DNA of 64,000 nucleotides from Juglans regia (GCF_001411555.2 NC_049912.1:28311514-28375513), one strand, 5' to 3'. Counted from the first letter of the stretch, positions 11,219 through 23,532 are shown. Numbers and translations: made by a program. Notes: generated from the letters alone by a model not told the origin.

Positions 11219-12501
11219 TACGCTTCAAAAGAAACCCTAAAATTCGATCGGAACCGCCGATTTCCCGATTGCACCAAATATTCATACAATTAATAGCTAT
11301 ACCCGGAAAGAAGCTACGCGCTTCTCGCCTCTGAGGGATCACGATCGAAGAGGTTTCGAAGCGAACAAAGTCGATTAAATTAAGACTTAAGCCAACGAGC
11401 AAGAAAGACTCAAAAAAATGGGTGAGGATGTAGGACGTGACCCTCGAATCAGGGAAACTCGAGGGATTGAGAAGCAGATTCGAGAGAGAAGGCGAAAGGT
11501 TATTACTTTCTATTCTTTAAGTTTTGTTGAGATTAATCATGGCTTCCCCCTTTCTGTCTCTATGATTGGCTTGCAGATTTGCAACGAATGGATGTATGAG
11601 GGCGGCGGAGCGATCATAGAGTCGAGACAGACAGTTACTTCAAAGGTCAGAAATGGTGGGTGGTTTTTTTTTTTTTTTCAACTTTTCTCTTTAATTGTAG
11701 TTGATTATAAATTTATTTATTTATGGAAGGATAATAAATAAATATGATTATTTTTCTAAAATAAATCTTCTCAACTTCCTAACACTCCACATTCCATATT
11801 ATTTTTAATTTTTATTATTTTTTTCTTTTATTAAATATTTATTATATGAATAATAAATAGAAAATTTAAAATAATTTTAAAAAAATAAACTCAAAAAAAA
11901 ATTTTAAAAAAATTTTAAAAATTTTAAAAATTAAAAAAATGGTGGAGTGTGGAGTGTGGTGGAGGTTGTGTAGCAAAACCCATTTTTCTAATACATGGAT
12001 TGAAATGGTGAAGGTAATCTTAGTTCAGATCGGCAAAATCGATCGGATGGGATCGAATTCTGGACTAATCGAAATATTTTTTTTCTTTTCTTTTGGAGAT
12101 GATTAATCGAAATAAAGAAATACTATTTTACTCACTCTATTTGACCGTTGATTTTTTTATTTTATTTAATAATTAAGGAAGTGATTTTAAATATATTAAT
12201 ATATTTAAAAAAAATATTTAAATATATTAAAAAAATATGAACAAAAAATTAAAAAAATTACACTAGACGGTACACCCAGTGGTCAACATGGGGCGGCCGC
12301 ACCCATCGAAATATATGGATCAATGAAATTGTCCTAGAATCTATAAATTTTTGAGGGAATTGGGCGGAATTCTTATATATATTTTTTTAAAATATTTTTA
12401 ATAATTTAATATATTATTTTTTATATAATATTTATATAAGTTAATGATGTAGTTTCATCTAATTTATTATTATTGACTATATAAAATATTAAATAATATA
12501 T
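11219..12501. other. CAF1 5' flank and AT-rich intergenic DNA
   Basis: The first 200 bases probably hold the CAF1 promoter and 5' UTR. A plus-strand frame from ATG 11418 (MGEDVGRDPRIRETRG) stays open for 107 codons, but I recognise nothing in it. From 11740 the DNA becomes very AT-rich and includes a miniature inverted-repeat candidate at about 11768-11975. Confidence 0.5.
11768..11975. mobile_element. MITE-like element with inverted ends
   Basis: An AT-only core is bracketed by CCTAACACTCCACATTCCAT on the left and ATGGTGGAGTGTGGAGTGTGG on the right. These read as imperfect inverted repeats of each other (ACTCCACA against TGTGGAGT). No clear target duplication was found. Confidence 0.5.
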
Positions 12502-12509
12502 TATGGCTG

Positions 12510-12725
12510 AAAAACCGACCAGTCGGTTTGGTTTTGGGCCCAAACCGAGACCGACCGGTCGGTTTTTTATAGGCCTGAATCCGGCCGAAACCGACCGACC
12601 AGGGCATGTAAACCGGCCGGTTCGGTTACCGGCTGGTTTACGGTCGATTTCGCGGGTTTGGGCCGGTTTGGGCCACTGTGTTTGGGCCGGATTGGGCCAC
12701 TGTATTTGGGCCGGATTGGGCACTG
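12510..12725. repeat. left subterminal repeat array of the hAT element
   Basis: Many short GC-rich motifs of the type CCGACCGGTCGGTTT, GGCCGGTTTGGGCC and AACCGGCCGGTT occur in both orientations. They stand out sharply from the AT-rich surroundings. Subterminal motifs of this kind bind transposase in plant hAT elements; that role here is inferred. Confidence 0.75.
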
Positions 12726-13200
12726 TTTGGGCTTTTTTAAGACCCAATTCAACCTTTTTTTGAGCTCATTTTGTTATTCAAGATCATCTACTATAAAGAT
12801 TTTTTTTTTTGCAGAATTTTTAAAATTAATTAATTTAATCAATTTCTTTTTAATTTTAATCATGCCATATATATATTATTAGTAACTAATAACTATTAAC
12901 TACTACATATATACTACTTATATTTTATAATCTTATTATCTTATATACTAAATTACTAATTACTAGATAAATACCAAATACTCCACTAGATGTTTAATAC
13001 ACATTACAAACAAAATTAAATTGTCTTAAGCAACAAATAACAATTGTTTTTTAATAAAACCCAAAAAATCTTCATTCTTCATTCTTCAGTCTTCAACTCT
13101 TCAATCATCAATAGTTGTGATGTATGATGCTCCCAACTCTATAAGAAAACACCAAATAATCAAATTATCAATATTAATAAATTAGGATAATGAAAACAAA

Positions 13201-15198
13201 TTAAATTAAATAATAAAAATAAATGAATATGGAAATTGAATGAGTAAAAGTTAAAAACACATTACCAGATTCTACTACAAAGCTCTCAACATTATCCATG
13301 GAGTCTCGAATATCAATTGGCGTTGATGGATGTTGCGTACAAATAAGTGCATCAACAGTTCTTGGAGCCAAGGAACTCCGAAAAGGATCAAGTACCCGAC
13401 CTCCCGTACTAAATGCGGACTCTGATGCAACAGTGGAAACAGGCATGGCTAACACGTCTCGTGCAATTCTCGCAAGTATAGGATAGTTAGGCTCATTCAC
13501 TTTCCACCAATTCAACAAATCAAAAGATTGACTGAATGCCTCACAACCATCTGATAAATATCGATCAATCTCTGTTTTGGTTGATGTAGATCCAGAGGCA
13601 GTCGATGCTTGCAACCACTCATAAAAAAGTTGTGACTCATGATTGTCTTCAACATCATCTGGAGGTGCAGCTGACGGAGGGGAAACATGTTCTCTACTAC
13701 TCGAGGAAGAACCGAACGTAACATTATACTCCTCATACATGTCTGATAATAATTGTCTCACCCTCGACAATAAATCTTCAGCCCAATTGTGATCATAAAT
13801 TTTTTTCAAGTGAAAAGTAAGAAGCCCCAACTTACTACGTGGATCAAGGAGAACTGCAATCAACAACAACAAATTCAGTCTATCCAATGAACCCCAATAC
13901 TTATCAAATTTCATTCTCATGCTTATGTCCATGCTCATCAAACAAGTATTATGACTCTCACACAGTCTAACCAACTCTTTTTGGAGCCTACAAATCTCCA
14001 AAAAACTTGTGTTTGCCGTGACATGTAAAGAACCAGAAAATCGACAAGTGGCATCATAAAACATCTTCAAAAATTTCACAAAAACCCGCACTGTCTCCCA
14101 CTCGTCAGCTCTAGGAGGCCCAATGTTTCCATCATTAAAGTAAGAAAGGAAATTGTAGTCCTCACTCTCCATTCGCCTAAAAGCCTTTTCAAATTTCTCA
14201 GCAGCCTCCAACATTATGTAAGTTGAATTCCATCGGGTTTGCACATCAAGGCACAACATTTTTTTACAATCAATTTTTTCCTTTTCTGCACATCTCTTAA
14301 ACTTGTCTAATCTTGTAGGGGAGGAGCTCACATATCTAACCGCATTTCTAACCATTGTAATGGCATCATCACACTCCTTAAGACCCTCATTCACGACAAG
14401 ATTCAGAATATGAGCACAACATCTCATGTGCATATACTTTCCTTCCAACATATTCTCCGTAAAAAAATGTCTCAAATATGCAATTGCAGTATCATTTGAG
14501 CTAGCATTATCAATAGTAACAGTAAATATCTTATCAATGCCCCAATGAAGGAGGCACGATTCAACATATTTTCCAATGGTATCCCCTCGATGATTAGGGA
14601 TTAAACAAAAATTTATAATTTTCTTCTGTAATTTTTCAGATGCAAATAGTTTCATACAATCTCTTGCAACCGTCACTCGACATGGCACTTTAAATCTAGG
14701 TTCAAGCAACCAAACCATCTTCTTAAATCATTGCCCTTCAACAATTCTAAATGGTAATTCATCGAGAATAACCATCTCCGCAAGCGCCATCCTCACAGCC
14801 TCCTCACTATATTTATGAGTTACAAGATTTTTTAAAGAATTATCACTCTCTCCAAACCCCTCCGAGGATACCTCACCTGCCAATGTTGTTTGGTATTTAT
14901 CTAAAGGCCCACGCTTATGAGGATTTTTGAGACATGAAGGTAGATGGTTTTGCATAGTTGAAGTTTCGTTCCTCTTCGAGTGGCAAGCGTATATCTTGCC
15001 ACAATAATTGCACTTGGCCTTAGGATCATCTACGGAACAACCCTCAACTTTTGTAAAATGATCCCAAACAATTGACGGATCCTTCCCCTTCCGTTTCTTA
15101 GGAAGTGGACAATTACTACTATTAGGGGCACTTGAAGTCGGGGGTTTTGGTATTTGGGAGTTCGAATCAAGATCAATTGTACTTGACGAAGAATCCAT
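13201..15198 (-). pseudogene. hAT transposase (BED zinc finger, hAT dimerisation domain), defective
   Basis: The start is ATG 15198 (MDSSSSTIDLDSNSQIPKP). A BED zinc finger follows (VWDHFTKV, then CNYCGK and a His/Cys pair). A TGA at 14728-14730 interrupts the frame after RIVEGQ, with the same frame continuing. Downstream are the TIDNASSND motif, CAHILNLVVNEGL, and the C-terminal hAT dimerisation domain (ILARIARDVLAMPVSTVASESAFSTGGRVLD). The segment between KLFASEKLQ and KKIINFCLIPNHRG is too short: the region with the first catalytic Asp (TxDxWxS in the family) is missing. A donor GTAATG near 13265 suggests a short final exon downstream, so the 13201 end may not be the true C terminus. Confidence 0.88.
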
Positions 15199-15769
15199 CT
15201 AACATGTAAAAACAAGAAAGAACAAAAATTCACCACAATTGTTAATTACACAGCATCTAGTTTGCAACGTGGCAAACATCACAAATCTAAGATTCTAATC
15301 TACATTTTAGATCGCTCATAAATCTCACAAATTATTTTACTTTCAATAAACATCACAAATTATTTATAACATAATGTCATAAACACATCATAAATTTAAC
15401 TTTCAATAAATATCTCAAATTATTTATAACATAAACACATCATAAATTTTACTTCCAATAAACATCACAAATTTTTTTTTTCAACAAAATTACATCCAAT
15501 CCGTGAATGCACATTATGCACTGAATGGCAATGCACAGTTGCACACTGCCGACGAGAGTCCGAGACTGCTCAAAATTCTTCAACAAAATCCTCCTCACTA
15601 TTTCAATCATCTCAAACAAGCAAACACAATCCCTAACCTAGATTGAAATACCAAATCAGAAAACAAAAACACTAATCCACCGAACTAGACCAATCTCGGG
15701 TTCTAAATAAAATCTCACAAAATACTTATAAATAAATAAATAAATCTCAAAATCATACCTAAAAACAAC

Positions 15770-16060
15770 AATGGAGGCTCTCGGGTTCCCTATGGCTTGC
15801 CGGAGGAACCGAGGAAGCTGGGCGTCCACGAGATTGCGCCGCTGCTGGACGGTGGACCGCTGGGCGTCGGTGAGCCGTGAGTGGCTGGAGCCAGAGCCTG
15901 GAGTCGTGGACGGCGACGCGGCGTCACGCACGGAACTGAGTCACTGACCGAATCGTCGAAGACTCGAAGGAGAGAGGGAGGCGGAAAGTGAAACTGGGCA
16001 GGGGGTCCGAATGAAATGGATCTGGGGCTAGGGCTCGGGGACAATATGCCCTAGTTATGC
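15770..16060 (-). other. GC-rich probable 5' UTR exon of the hAT transposase
   Basis: A CpG-rich stretch ends in TTTTTAG followed by a GTATGATTT donor on the minus strand (about 15765). This would join it by a roughly 0.5-kb intron to the region just before the transposase ATG. It carries an open frame (MSPSPSPRSISFGPP...), but I see no domain and treat it as leader sequence. Capture of host DNA is possible but not shown. Confidence 0.4.
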
Positions 16061-16106
16061 CAAATGGCGCCGTTCCCTTTATTTTTTTTTCCTAATTTTA
16101 AGATGA

Positions 16107-16148
16107 AAACGACGTCGTTTCACTTATTTAAGTGAAACGGCGTCGTTT
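16107..16148. repeat. 19-bp-arm hairpin inside the hAT right end
   Basis: The arms AAACGACGTCGTTTCACTT (16107-16125) and AAGTGAAACGGCGTCGTTT (16130-16148) pair at 18 of 19 positions around a 4-base loop. Each arm also contains the self-complementary, or nearly self-complementary, ACGACGTCGT core. Confidence 0.9.
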
Positions 16149-16179
16149 AATAAATGAAAATATTTTAAATTATTTATAT

Positions 16180-16347
16180 ATCCGGCGTCGGCCGGTTTTT
16201 CGGTTTTTAGTTGGTTCAAACCGCGACCGAATCGGCCGACGCCGGTTTTGATGATTTATCACCGACGGCCGACCGGTTCCTGCCGGTTTCGGCTGGTTCC
16301 GAGCTCCGGCGGCCAGTCTGAGTCGGTCTCGGCCGGTTTTCCGGTTT
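16180..16347. repeat. right subterminal repeat array of the hAT element
   Basis: GC-rich motifs (GGCGTCGGCCGGTTTTTCGG, CCGACGGCCGACCGG, CGGCCGGTTTTCCGG) in both orientations mirror the left array at 12510-12725. Confidence 0.75.
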
Positions 16348-17261
16348 TCTGTACAGCCCTATAATATATGCTATCGATTAATAATAAATTATAAATCATA
16401 TGATAATTTATGTCATTATGTGTAAATAGTTAATACATTCATACATATTCTACTATTTGCACTTAATTAAAGTAATTATGTTTTTTTTTTTTTAAATACT
16501 CAAGTTGTAAGCAAGCATGAATAATTTATGTACAATAAATTATTTAATATTCATTAATCACATATAAAATATATAACATTATTAATAATTATGCATACTA
16601 AAAAGTAAAGTCTAAGTTAGTAAGTAGTAATAATTAACATCATAAATATAATTATAGTAAAATATTTTTTTAATGAGATAGTTACATAATCCACATTGAT
16701 AATTTATTTAATTTTAATTTAAATATTTTTTTATTAATTTATTTGAAAAATAATACTAATAATAATATAAATAATTAGGTTGACCGAACAGATCTTTCAA
16801 GTCCATATGGCAATTTTCGATCCATCACTCCCGAACCGGACAAACCGATTTATAGACTTAGGTAATCTCACTTGGGGAATAGCAATTTTTATAGATTTGT
16901 AATATCTTGGATTTGTAGAATAATGGTGATTTTTTAAAAAACTGTGATAAATTGGTATTTTAAATATAGATTTAGATATGGTTTAGAACTTCCTTAAATT
17001 GTTAAAATTTTATTTTATGATAAAAAAAATAACATGCACTTCAATTTTATAATATAAATTATTGTTGGTAGGATTTATCCTATACATTGACCTCTTTATT
17101 AGAATTTAGTTTAGCAACATTGATTAACATTCAGCAACATTACATGCACGTATTCTTTGAACTAGTGGGATGAAGAGCAATGGCCTTGGAAGCATGAACA
17201 TGACATCCTGCATTTCAAGCCACGACCAAAGATATTTTTTTAAAGAAAAATATATTTTAAC

Positions 17262-17410
17262 TATAAAGAGATTCTACAAAAATAAATTCACAAATTAAAA
17301 TAACTTTACGTAATACGTTAGATTGTAAAATTATTTTTATTATAAATGAAATATAAAATATAAAATTATTTTAATTTATAGATTTATTTTTATAGAATCT
17401 ATTTGTGATT
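17262..17410. mobile_element. MITE family C copy 1 (hairpin type)
   Basis: The left arm AGATTCTACAAAAATAAATT and the right arm (reverse complement AGATTCTATAAAAATAAATC) extend to about 35 paired bases with few mismatches. Similar units occur at about 51388-51540 and 58930-59065. Confidence 0.7.
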
Positions 17411-17764
17411 GTTACTAATTTATCCGTTTGAAATAAATGAATCCTCGTGCACATGTTTGTTTCTTAGTTACATATAAGCATATCTTATGTTACCCATGTA
17501 TATACATATTGATTAAGAACGAGACCCCTTTTTTTGTGGTGTTAGAAGCGAAACCATGCAGCCCACAAGTATGCATCCAATTCCAAATATCGATCGAAGG
17601 CTAGCTGATTACAACAAACACAGATAAATGACCAACCCCTAACTTTTCGAACATGCATGCAAAAAACAACCAAATTCTCTCGAACATGCTTTTTATACAG
17701 CCACAAAGAAGATTTTCCAAGTGGTTTGCTTGGTTATATTCCTCGAATTCTTCTAAACAAAGGT

Positions 17765-17985
17765 TGGTTTAATGTGACCTTATTTGTTTACGTAATTCAG
17801 ATGAGATAATATAAGATATTTTTATTAAAAATTTAATAAAATATTGTTATAATATAATTTTTATTTTGAGATTTAAAAAAATTAAATTATTTATTATATT
17901 TTGTATGAGAATTTAAAAAAATTATAATAATTATATAAGACAAGATAATTTGATTTTATAAAACCAAATAAACCCTTACAACTTT
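17765..17985. mobile_element. MITE family A copy 1
   Basis: It carries the family core TTATTATATTTTGTATGAGA followed by AATTTAAAAAAATTATAAT and an AGATGAGATAAT edge. The same core recurs at six or more other places in the window. Confidence 0.6.
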
Positions 17986-18035
17986 CAAAAAGAACAAGTA
18001 GGATAAAAGAATACAAATAACGCATATAATACATC

Positions 18036-18069
<34 letters not shown>

Positions 18070-18194
18070 ATATATATATTTATATATTGGCAAAAAAAAA
18101 ACACACACACACACGAAAAATGCTATTCTTTATAACTGATTTTTTCATCTTCAATAAGAAGCTTTATTAGATTGAATAATCCCAAAGCACTAAG

Positions 18195-18375
18195 ATCCCG
18201 TTTGGATTGACAAGTGATCTCATTTCATATTTATTATAATTTTTTAAATTTTTAAATAAAATATATAATAAATAATTTAATTTTTTTAAATATTAAAATA
18301 ATAATGATATTAAAAAATAATATTTTATTTAATTTTTCCAAAATTATCACATATCTCAATCGAAAAGGGAGCCTA
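18195..18375. mobile_element. MITE family A copy 2 (inverted)
   Basis: It begins CCCGTTTGGATTGACAAGTG and continues through ATTTATTATAATTTTTTAAA, the reverse complement of the family A core. Confidence 0.55.
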
Positions 18376-18456
18376 ATCCTCTCATTTTCTTGGTTGGGTA
18401 AGCTGAATAAACACTTGGGATTGGGCTTTTTAATTGAGATATCCCCAAATATATTT

Positions 18457-18502
<46 letters not shown>

Positions 18503-18505
18503 GAC

Positions 18506-18625
18506 AGCCCAATATGTGGGTCATACTATAACCCGACCCGCCCGACCCGACAATTATAAAACCAGAGGCAATTTCGTAAATTGAGGCTCAAAGAGTAGGG
18601 TTTTAGGGTTTGCCTTATAAAGTCC
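18506..18625 (+). promoter_or_regulatory. eS12 promoter: site II-like motif, telo-box, TATA
   Basis: Upstream of the eS12 gene lie CAGCCCA at 18505-18511 (reverse complement TGGGCTG, site II-like), TTAGGGTTT at 18603-18611 (the telo-box AAACCCTAA on the other strand) and TTATAAAG at 18615-18622. Telo-boxes and site II elements together are characteristic of plant ribosomal protein promoters. A 5' UTR intron ending at the TTATTCAG acceptor near 18883 is likely. Confidence 0.6.
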
Positions 18626-18916
18626 CGTTGTTTCGGCCCTGTCATCTTGCCTGCTCGCTTCGCCAACAGACACATTCGGCTGCGTCAATCTTCAAGGTCG
18701 TATCCTCTTTCTTTCTCTACACTTGTGTATCATTTTTTAACTGACTTGTACTTTTTTTGGTGTATTCTCTTTCATTTTTTATAGATTTTCTTTTTCATGA
18801 GAACCATCAAACGGTAAGCTGTTATTATTTGGGATCTGAATTCTTTCTATTTTTCCCTAAATGTATACGTTTTATGTTATTCAGGAGCGCGAAAGAAAGA
18901 AATCGAGGCATTAAGA

Positions 18917-20858
18917 ATGTCGGGGTAAGTGATCGTTCTCTATTAAGAGTAACTACTGAGATGAATTTGGAGTGGTTGGGCTTATGTGTTCGTATTATAA
19001 GAAAGCAAAGTTTCCTTGAAGTGAGTTTTTCTTTTTAATAATTTGATGAGCAATGATATTCTGAGCTGGTGCCATCTTGGGATTTGGTTGCACTAGAAAC
19101 TTTCGAGAGCAAGTAATATATCTCTCTCTCTTTTCTTTTCTTTTTTTTAAAAAAGGATGTTGAATAATAAGTAATTTTGAGGGTGGCTCGATCTTGGGTT
19201 ATTGGTGGACTAGAAATTGCACAAGGCTAGCAGATTACTTAAGTGTGGGGCAGATTTGCATTTGACAACTGTTTGATGAGAATGCTGGGTGTACTTTCAG
19301 AGTGAATTCAGTGTCATTGGTAGAAGTATGGATTTGGTACAGATGCTTGCAGATTTAATTTGTTCATACCCAGAGAGGCACATGACATAACTCGCTGTTA
19401 TCTGTGATTATCTGTTGTCTGGTATGGAAATGAAGCCATTTTTAAGATGGGTAGTGGCTAAATGCTTTCTCCATGAAAATGACTGACCAGAGTGATTGAT
19501 CTAGCGACACTAGCAGTTTGTTTTAACAATAAGAGGGGGGAGATGTAAATTTGGCCTGTCGGAGGAACTTGTCATTGTTCAGTAGGATAAAATGTACATG
19601 AGCTCACTCAGTAGTTGGGTAGTAGGTGATTCACATTTGTCAATTACACACTGATTTCAATCTGGATCTTGAGCAGTGAAGAGGCTGCTGCTGCGGTTGA
19701 GACACCTGCCCCTGTTCTTGGGGAGGCTATGGATATCATGACAGCCTTGCAACTCGTGCTGAGAAAATCGCGTGCTCATGGTGGGCTTGCTCGTGGCCTT
19801 CATGAAGGTGCAAAAGTGATTGAGAAGCATGCCGCCCAGCTTTGTGTACTGGCAGAGGACTGTGACCAGCCTGATTATGTTAAACTGGTTAAAGCTCTTT
19901 GTGCTGACCACAATGTAAACTTGATGACAGTTCCTAGTGCAAAGTCACTAGGCGAGTGGGCTGGTGTAAGTATCATCCTTTTGGAAAAATTTTCCTACTT
20001 TGTTTACTTTCTTTAAATGCTTTTATTCTCCTTCATTTATAAAGTGAGATGACAGTTGCCTTTTTTCTTTATTCAAGATATTCTAAGTTAGAACTTGTAA
20101 TTAATAAAATTGGAAGATCTGCTAATTGTTCTTGTGAAGTTTTACATAAAGAGATATACTCCATCAGTAAGCACAAAACGGTAAGCGGTTAGCAAAGATG
20201 TATTTTAAGGGGGGGGGGGGCAATTATTGACTTTAATCCTAACATGCGCCTATAATTGAAATGTACAACTTTAGTAGGAGTTTGTGACCAAGAAATAAAA
20301 CGAATAAGACTTAAGTTTTACAACTTATATGATCGAATAAAGAAACTGAGTCTCTCTTATGAAGTACTAGTTAGTAGCCAGTGAAGTTATAGATGTTAAT
20401 GCATTTGGTTTCTAGTTTCCATTGTTTAACCTACCAACTAATAGAGTAGTGGCTCTGTCAATTTTCTATGTAATATGGTTCTATCTATATCAATATGCTC
20501 ATAGCTTTGCGTTATGGCTTTGATTTTTGAATTAATATATTTTCGCCTAATTGATCATTAATGCTGATTTATTCATCGACCATCAAACTCTATTACAGGT
20601 TCTATCTAACATCTGGTTGTGCTTTCTCTGTGCAGTTGTGCAAGATTGATTCAGAGGGCAAAGCTAGAAAGGTTGTTGGTTGCTCCTGTGTTGTTGTGAA
20701 GGTAATATAAAATCCAAAAAATGGCACACGTGATGGCGCATACAACTTTTACTAGCCATCAAATGAATTCTTAAATTTTTCTCGAACTGTTTTTGTAGGA
20801 TTTTGGCGAGGATCATGAAGCTCTTCATATTATTAGGGAGCATGTCAAGTCTCACTGA
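18917..20858 (+). CDS. RPS12: 40S ribosomal protein S12 (eS12)
   Basis: The coding exons are 18917-18924, 19677-19965, 20636-20701 and 20799-20858. All introns are GT-AG, and the chain gives 140 residues. Exon 1 contributes only ATGTCGGG, so the protein starts [15 protein letters not shown], as in plant eS12. The core is near-canonical: [56 protein letters not shown] and [27 protein letters not shown], ending VKSH. The fold is that of the L7Ae/L30e/S12e family. It acts in the small cytosolic ribosomal subunit. The upstream telo-box and TATA fit coordinated ribosomal-gene expression. A 12-base G run lies in intron 2 near 20210-20221. The gene is co-oriented with PDS5 downstream. Confidence 0.96.
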
Positions 20859-23532
20859 ATAGCTAGCAATGGTTGGTTTTGTGGGATGTGATGTGATGTT
20901 TTGTCCCTATAGACTTTTCCTTTTTGTTTATTTGGTGGAATTTCACTAGGAGTTTTCTCGAGTGTTGCTATATCAAAGTTACTTGGTTCTAGTGGTTTGC
21001 TCGTTAACAGTCCTTAATAGCTGCTATTGCTTTCCCCCTCTCGTTTTGTTTTCGTATTCATGATAAGAAATCTTTTCGAATATGATGACAAGGTGCAAGC
21101 CATTATTTACATAAGCAAACGAGGAAGATGTTGATCGATAATCAATACAAAGGTTTCCGCGCAGACAATCGTATATGTTACCATTTCATTATTTATTTAT
21201 TATTTTATTATTATTTTTTGTGAAAATCTCGGGTAGATGATGACATTAGTTAAATAATTAAAGAGTTCTACTTGCCATTTGGACATACCCTTCACATTGG
21301 AAAAAAAAAATATTTGAAATTTTAAACTTTTTACACAAATTAATTGAGGGTATATCTTTTTGTTCAAACTTCAAATCCAAGATTAAGGAGAATGAGAATA
21401 AAAAAGAGAAAATTATTTGGTATTCCTTCAATGAGAATAAAAAAATGAAAGATTGTTAGGTATTTCAAGGATACCTATGATGTGGTAGTCCTATTCTATT
21501 ATAACATGTAATGTAATTAAAACTATTTATGTAAGCATTAATTTTAATTGACATTCTATTTTATGTTACAATCTGAATATCATGAATCCTCTCTAAGTAC
21601 TTAATAATTATTCATTAAAATAAAAGGAAAAAAAGTAGATACACTCTTTATTGTGAATTAAAAATGATTAGTGTTGATAATAATAATATATTAATGGATA
21701 AAATTTGTAGGATGTCTAATTATTAGGGAAAAGAAAACGAAGGGTTTATAAGTTAAGTCGGATGAAAATTCTCTATATTTCACGCGAATATAGAAGGAGA
21801 CTATTTTGTGAAGTCGATTGGTTCTTTCTTTTCTGTTCGCTTCATTCTTTTACGTTTCATTTTCCTTTTTGCTCGTCATTTCCCAATGCTCTTTAAACCT
21901 ATTCTATACAAAATATTCATTTAACCATCAAAGTTATACCGATCTTATTATTTTCAACTCGAATATCAATCTCTATCGAGCAATTTGTTAATATATTCAT
22001 AAATTTCTTGAACAAAACCCTAATTGGATGTGGTTAGGTTGCATTATCGACGGCGTCTTATTTGAGAAAGCGCTTCCTAAGTGTTGTTCGCGAGAAGATG
22101 AATTAAGGTAATCTTTATATGTTATCATCCTTTGCAATATTTTTATACATATGAAGATATAGATAGGTTGAATACTTGTTTTTCTTCCTCTCTCCCCCCT
22201 CCATATCTTAGGCATAGATCTTACGCATAGATATGTTACTTAGTTTGATACGTTTGACACACATATAACTTACAATCAATTTTGATTATCACTTCATGGA
22301 ATAGTACTATGATTCTCTAATTGAAAGAAGTTAGGGTTCAACTTAGTTTTCAATCACTAAGAATACCAACCTATGAGTGAAAGTATCTATGGTGCCTAGA
22401 TCTTCTATAGTTTGTCTCAAATAAACTTCTTTGAGGTCATGCATCTAAATATCTACACTAGTCTGCATGTATTTACATGAAGAATGTTTTAGGTTTTTCC
22501 ATTAAGAATTTTCAAATAAGGCCTCTTGCTTGTTTTTCATTAATGTCAAGTAAACAAATAGTTATATTGAGAAATCTAGATGAAATATTGTATTTATTTA
22601 ATCTAATCAGTTTTGTGGTGTGTTTGATGTGTTGATAAACAAGTTTACAAATATATTTTTTCTATTATACCTATGACTTGTTAGGTTTAGACTAGAGTTT
22701 TGTATGCAATTATCTATCCCTTTGATGCAATAAGTATTGGATTATATATTTATTTCAACTATAGAATTTCATTTAATGAATATCTATTAGCGAAGAAAAT
22801 TCATTTTGTTTAAGCAAAATAAAGGAACTCCAGACAATAATCTATTTAGGAAACACAAATCTGATATCAGGAAGACAAACATTATAGATAACAATTGCTT
22901 GAACAATAATATGGCATGTAAGTTGTGCTCCTAAACTTGGATTGCATATTGCCAAAGCAAGCATTCATACTATATTAATCAGCATTCAAAATTTATAACG
23001 GCAACATTGTAATTTCTCAAGGAGATTACCTCATATTTATCTGTCGGGTAGTTTTGAACTTCCCACATTCTAGAATTTTGAATAAAAAAGTGATAAAAAT
23101 ATAAAATAGGTGTAATAATTGTAGAACAAATATAAAAAATAAATATTGTAGAATTCTAAGAATTTAAAGGGAGAGAAAAAATCCCAAGGAATCTGTATTT
23201 TGACGATCAGTCTCTCAAAACAGCTATAAAGCGCCAATGGGAGGATTCTCAAAAAGAAGCAAAATATGTGAGAAAAAGGGAAAACCCAGTACCGGAATTG
23301 AGACCCAAAATTCAGTCATAATTGATAAACTGGGCGGAATCCGAAACTGCCCATTTGTAAGTCACTAAGTCTGTGCTTGCATGCTCAACACTTACCTTAA
23401 AACCCTTAAACTCAGCTGGGCGGAGTTATTAGCACTCAACCATTTTCTCTGGTCTTAAAATTCTCCTAGGGCTTTAAATGGCCTCAATTTGAGTGAAATT
23501 CTGCATGAGCTTTCTGGGGCTGTGAGCTGAAA
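20859..23532. other. eS12 3' flank to PDS5 promoter, no gene recognised
   Basis: This is 2.7 kb of AT-rich DNA. Short open frames (for example minus 21997-22215 and 23070-23252) show no recognisable protein. The last 200 bases before 23533 presumably hold the PDS5 5' UTR and promoter. I found no clear transposon ends. Confidence 0.5.

Larger units (their letters stand above)
12502..16361 (-). mobile_element. hAT-superfamily DNA transposon with 8-bp target duplication
   Basis: The 3860-bp element is bounded by the 8-bp direct repeat TAATATAT at 12494-12501 and 16362-16369. The inverted ends are TATGGCTGAAAAACCG on the left and, as reverse complement of the right end, TAGGGCTGTACAGAAAACCG; the first eight bases match at seven. 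An 8-bp duplication with TAGGG-type ends is the hAT signature. GC-rich subterminal arrays of CCGGTCGGTTT-like motifs lie inside both ends. A decayed BED-finger/hAT transposase is encoded on the minus strand. Confidence 0.92.
16370..18600. other. AT-rich intergenic DNA with MITE copies, no gene
   Basis: The stretch holds a hairpin MITE at 17262-17410, two copies of the GAGATGAG family at about 17765-17985 and 18195-18375, and TA microsatellites at about 18032-18058 and 18463-18499. The last 100 bases belong to the eS12 promoter. Confidence 0.6.

Noticed and set aside
11418..11741. 107-codon plus-strand frame starting MGEDVGRDPRIRE, with possible splice sites
   Set aside because: It lies in the CAF1 5' flank, matches no family I know and turns into low-complexity AT-rich sequence.
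15656..16044. Ser/Pro-rich minus-strand frames as a possible captured host gene
   Set aside because: Position and splice donor fit a 5' UTR exon of the hAT transposase, and no host domain is visible.
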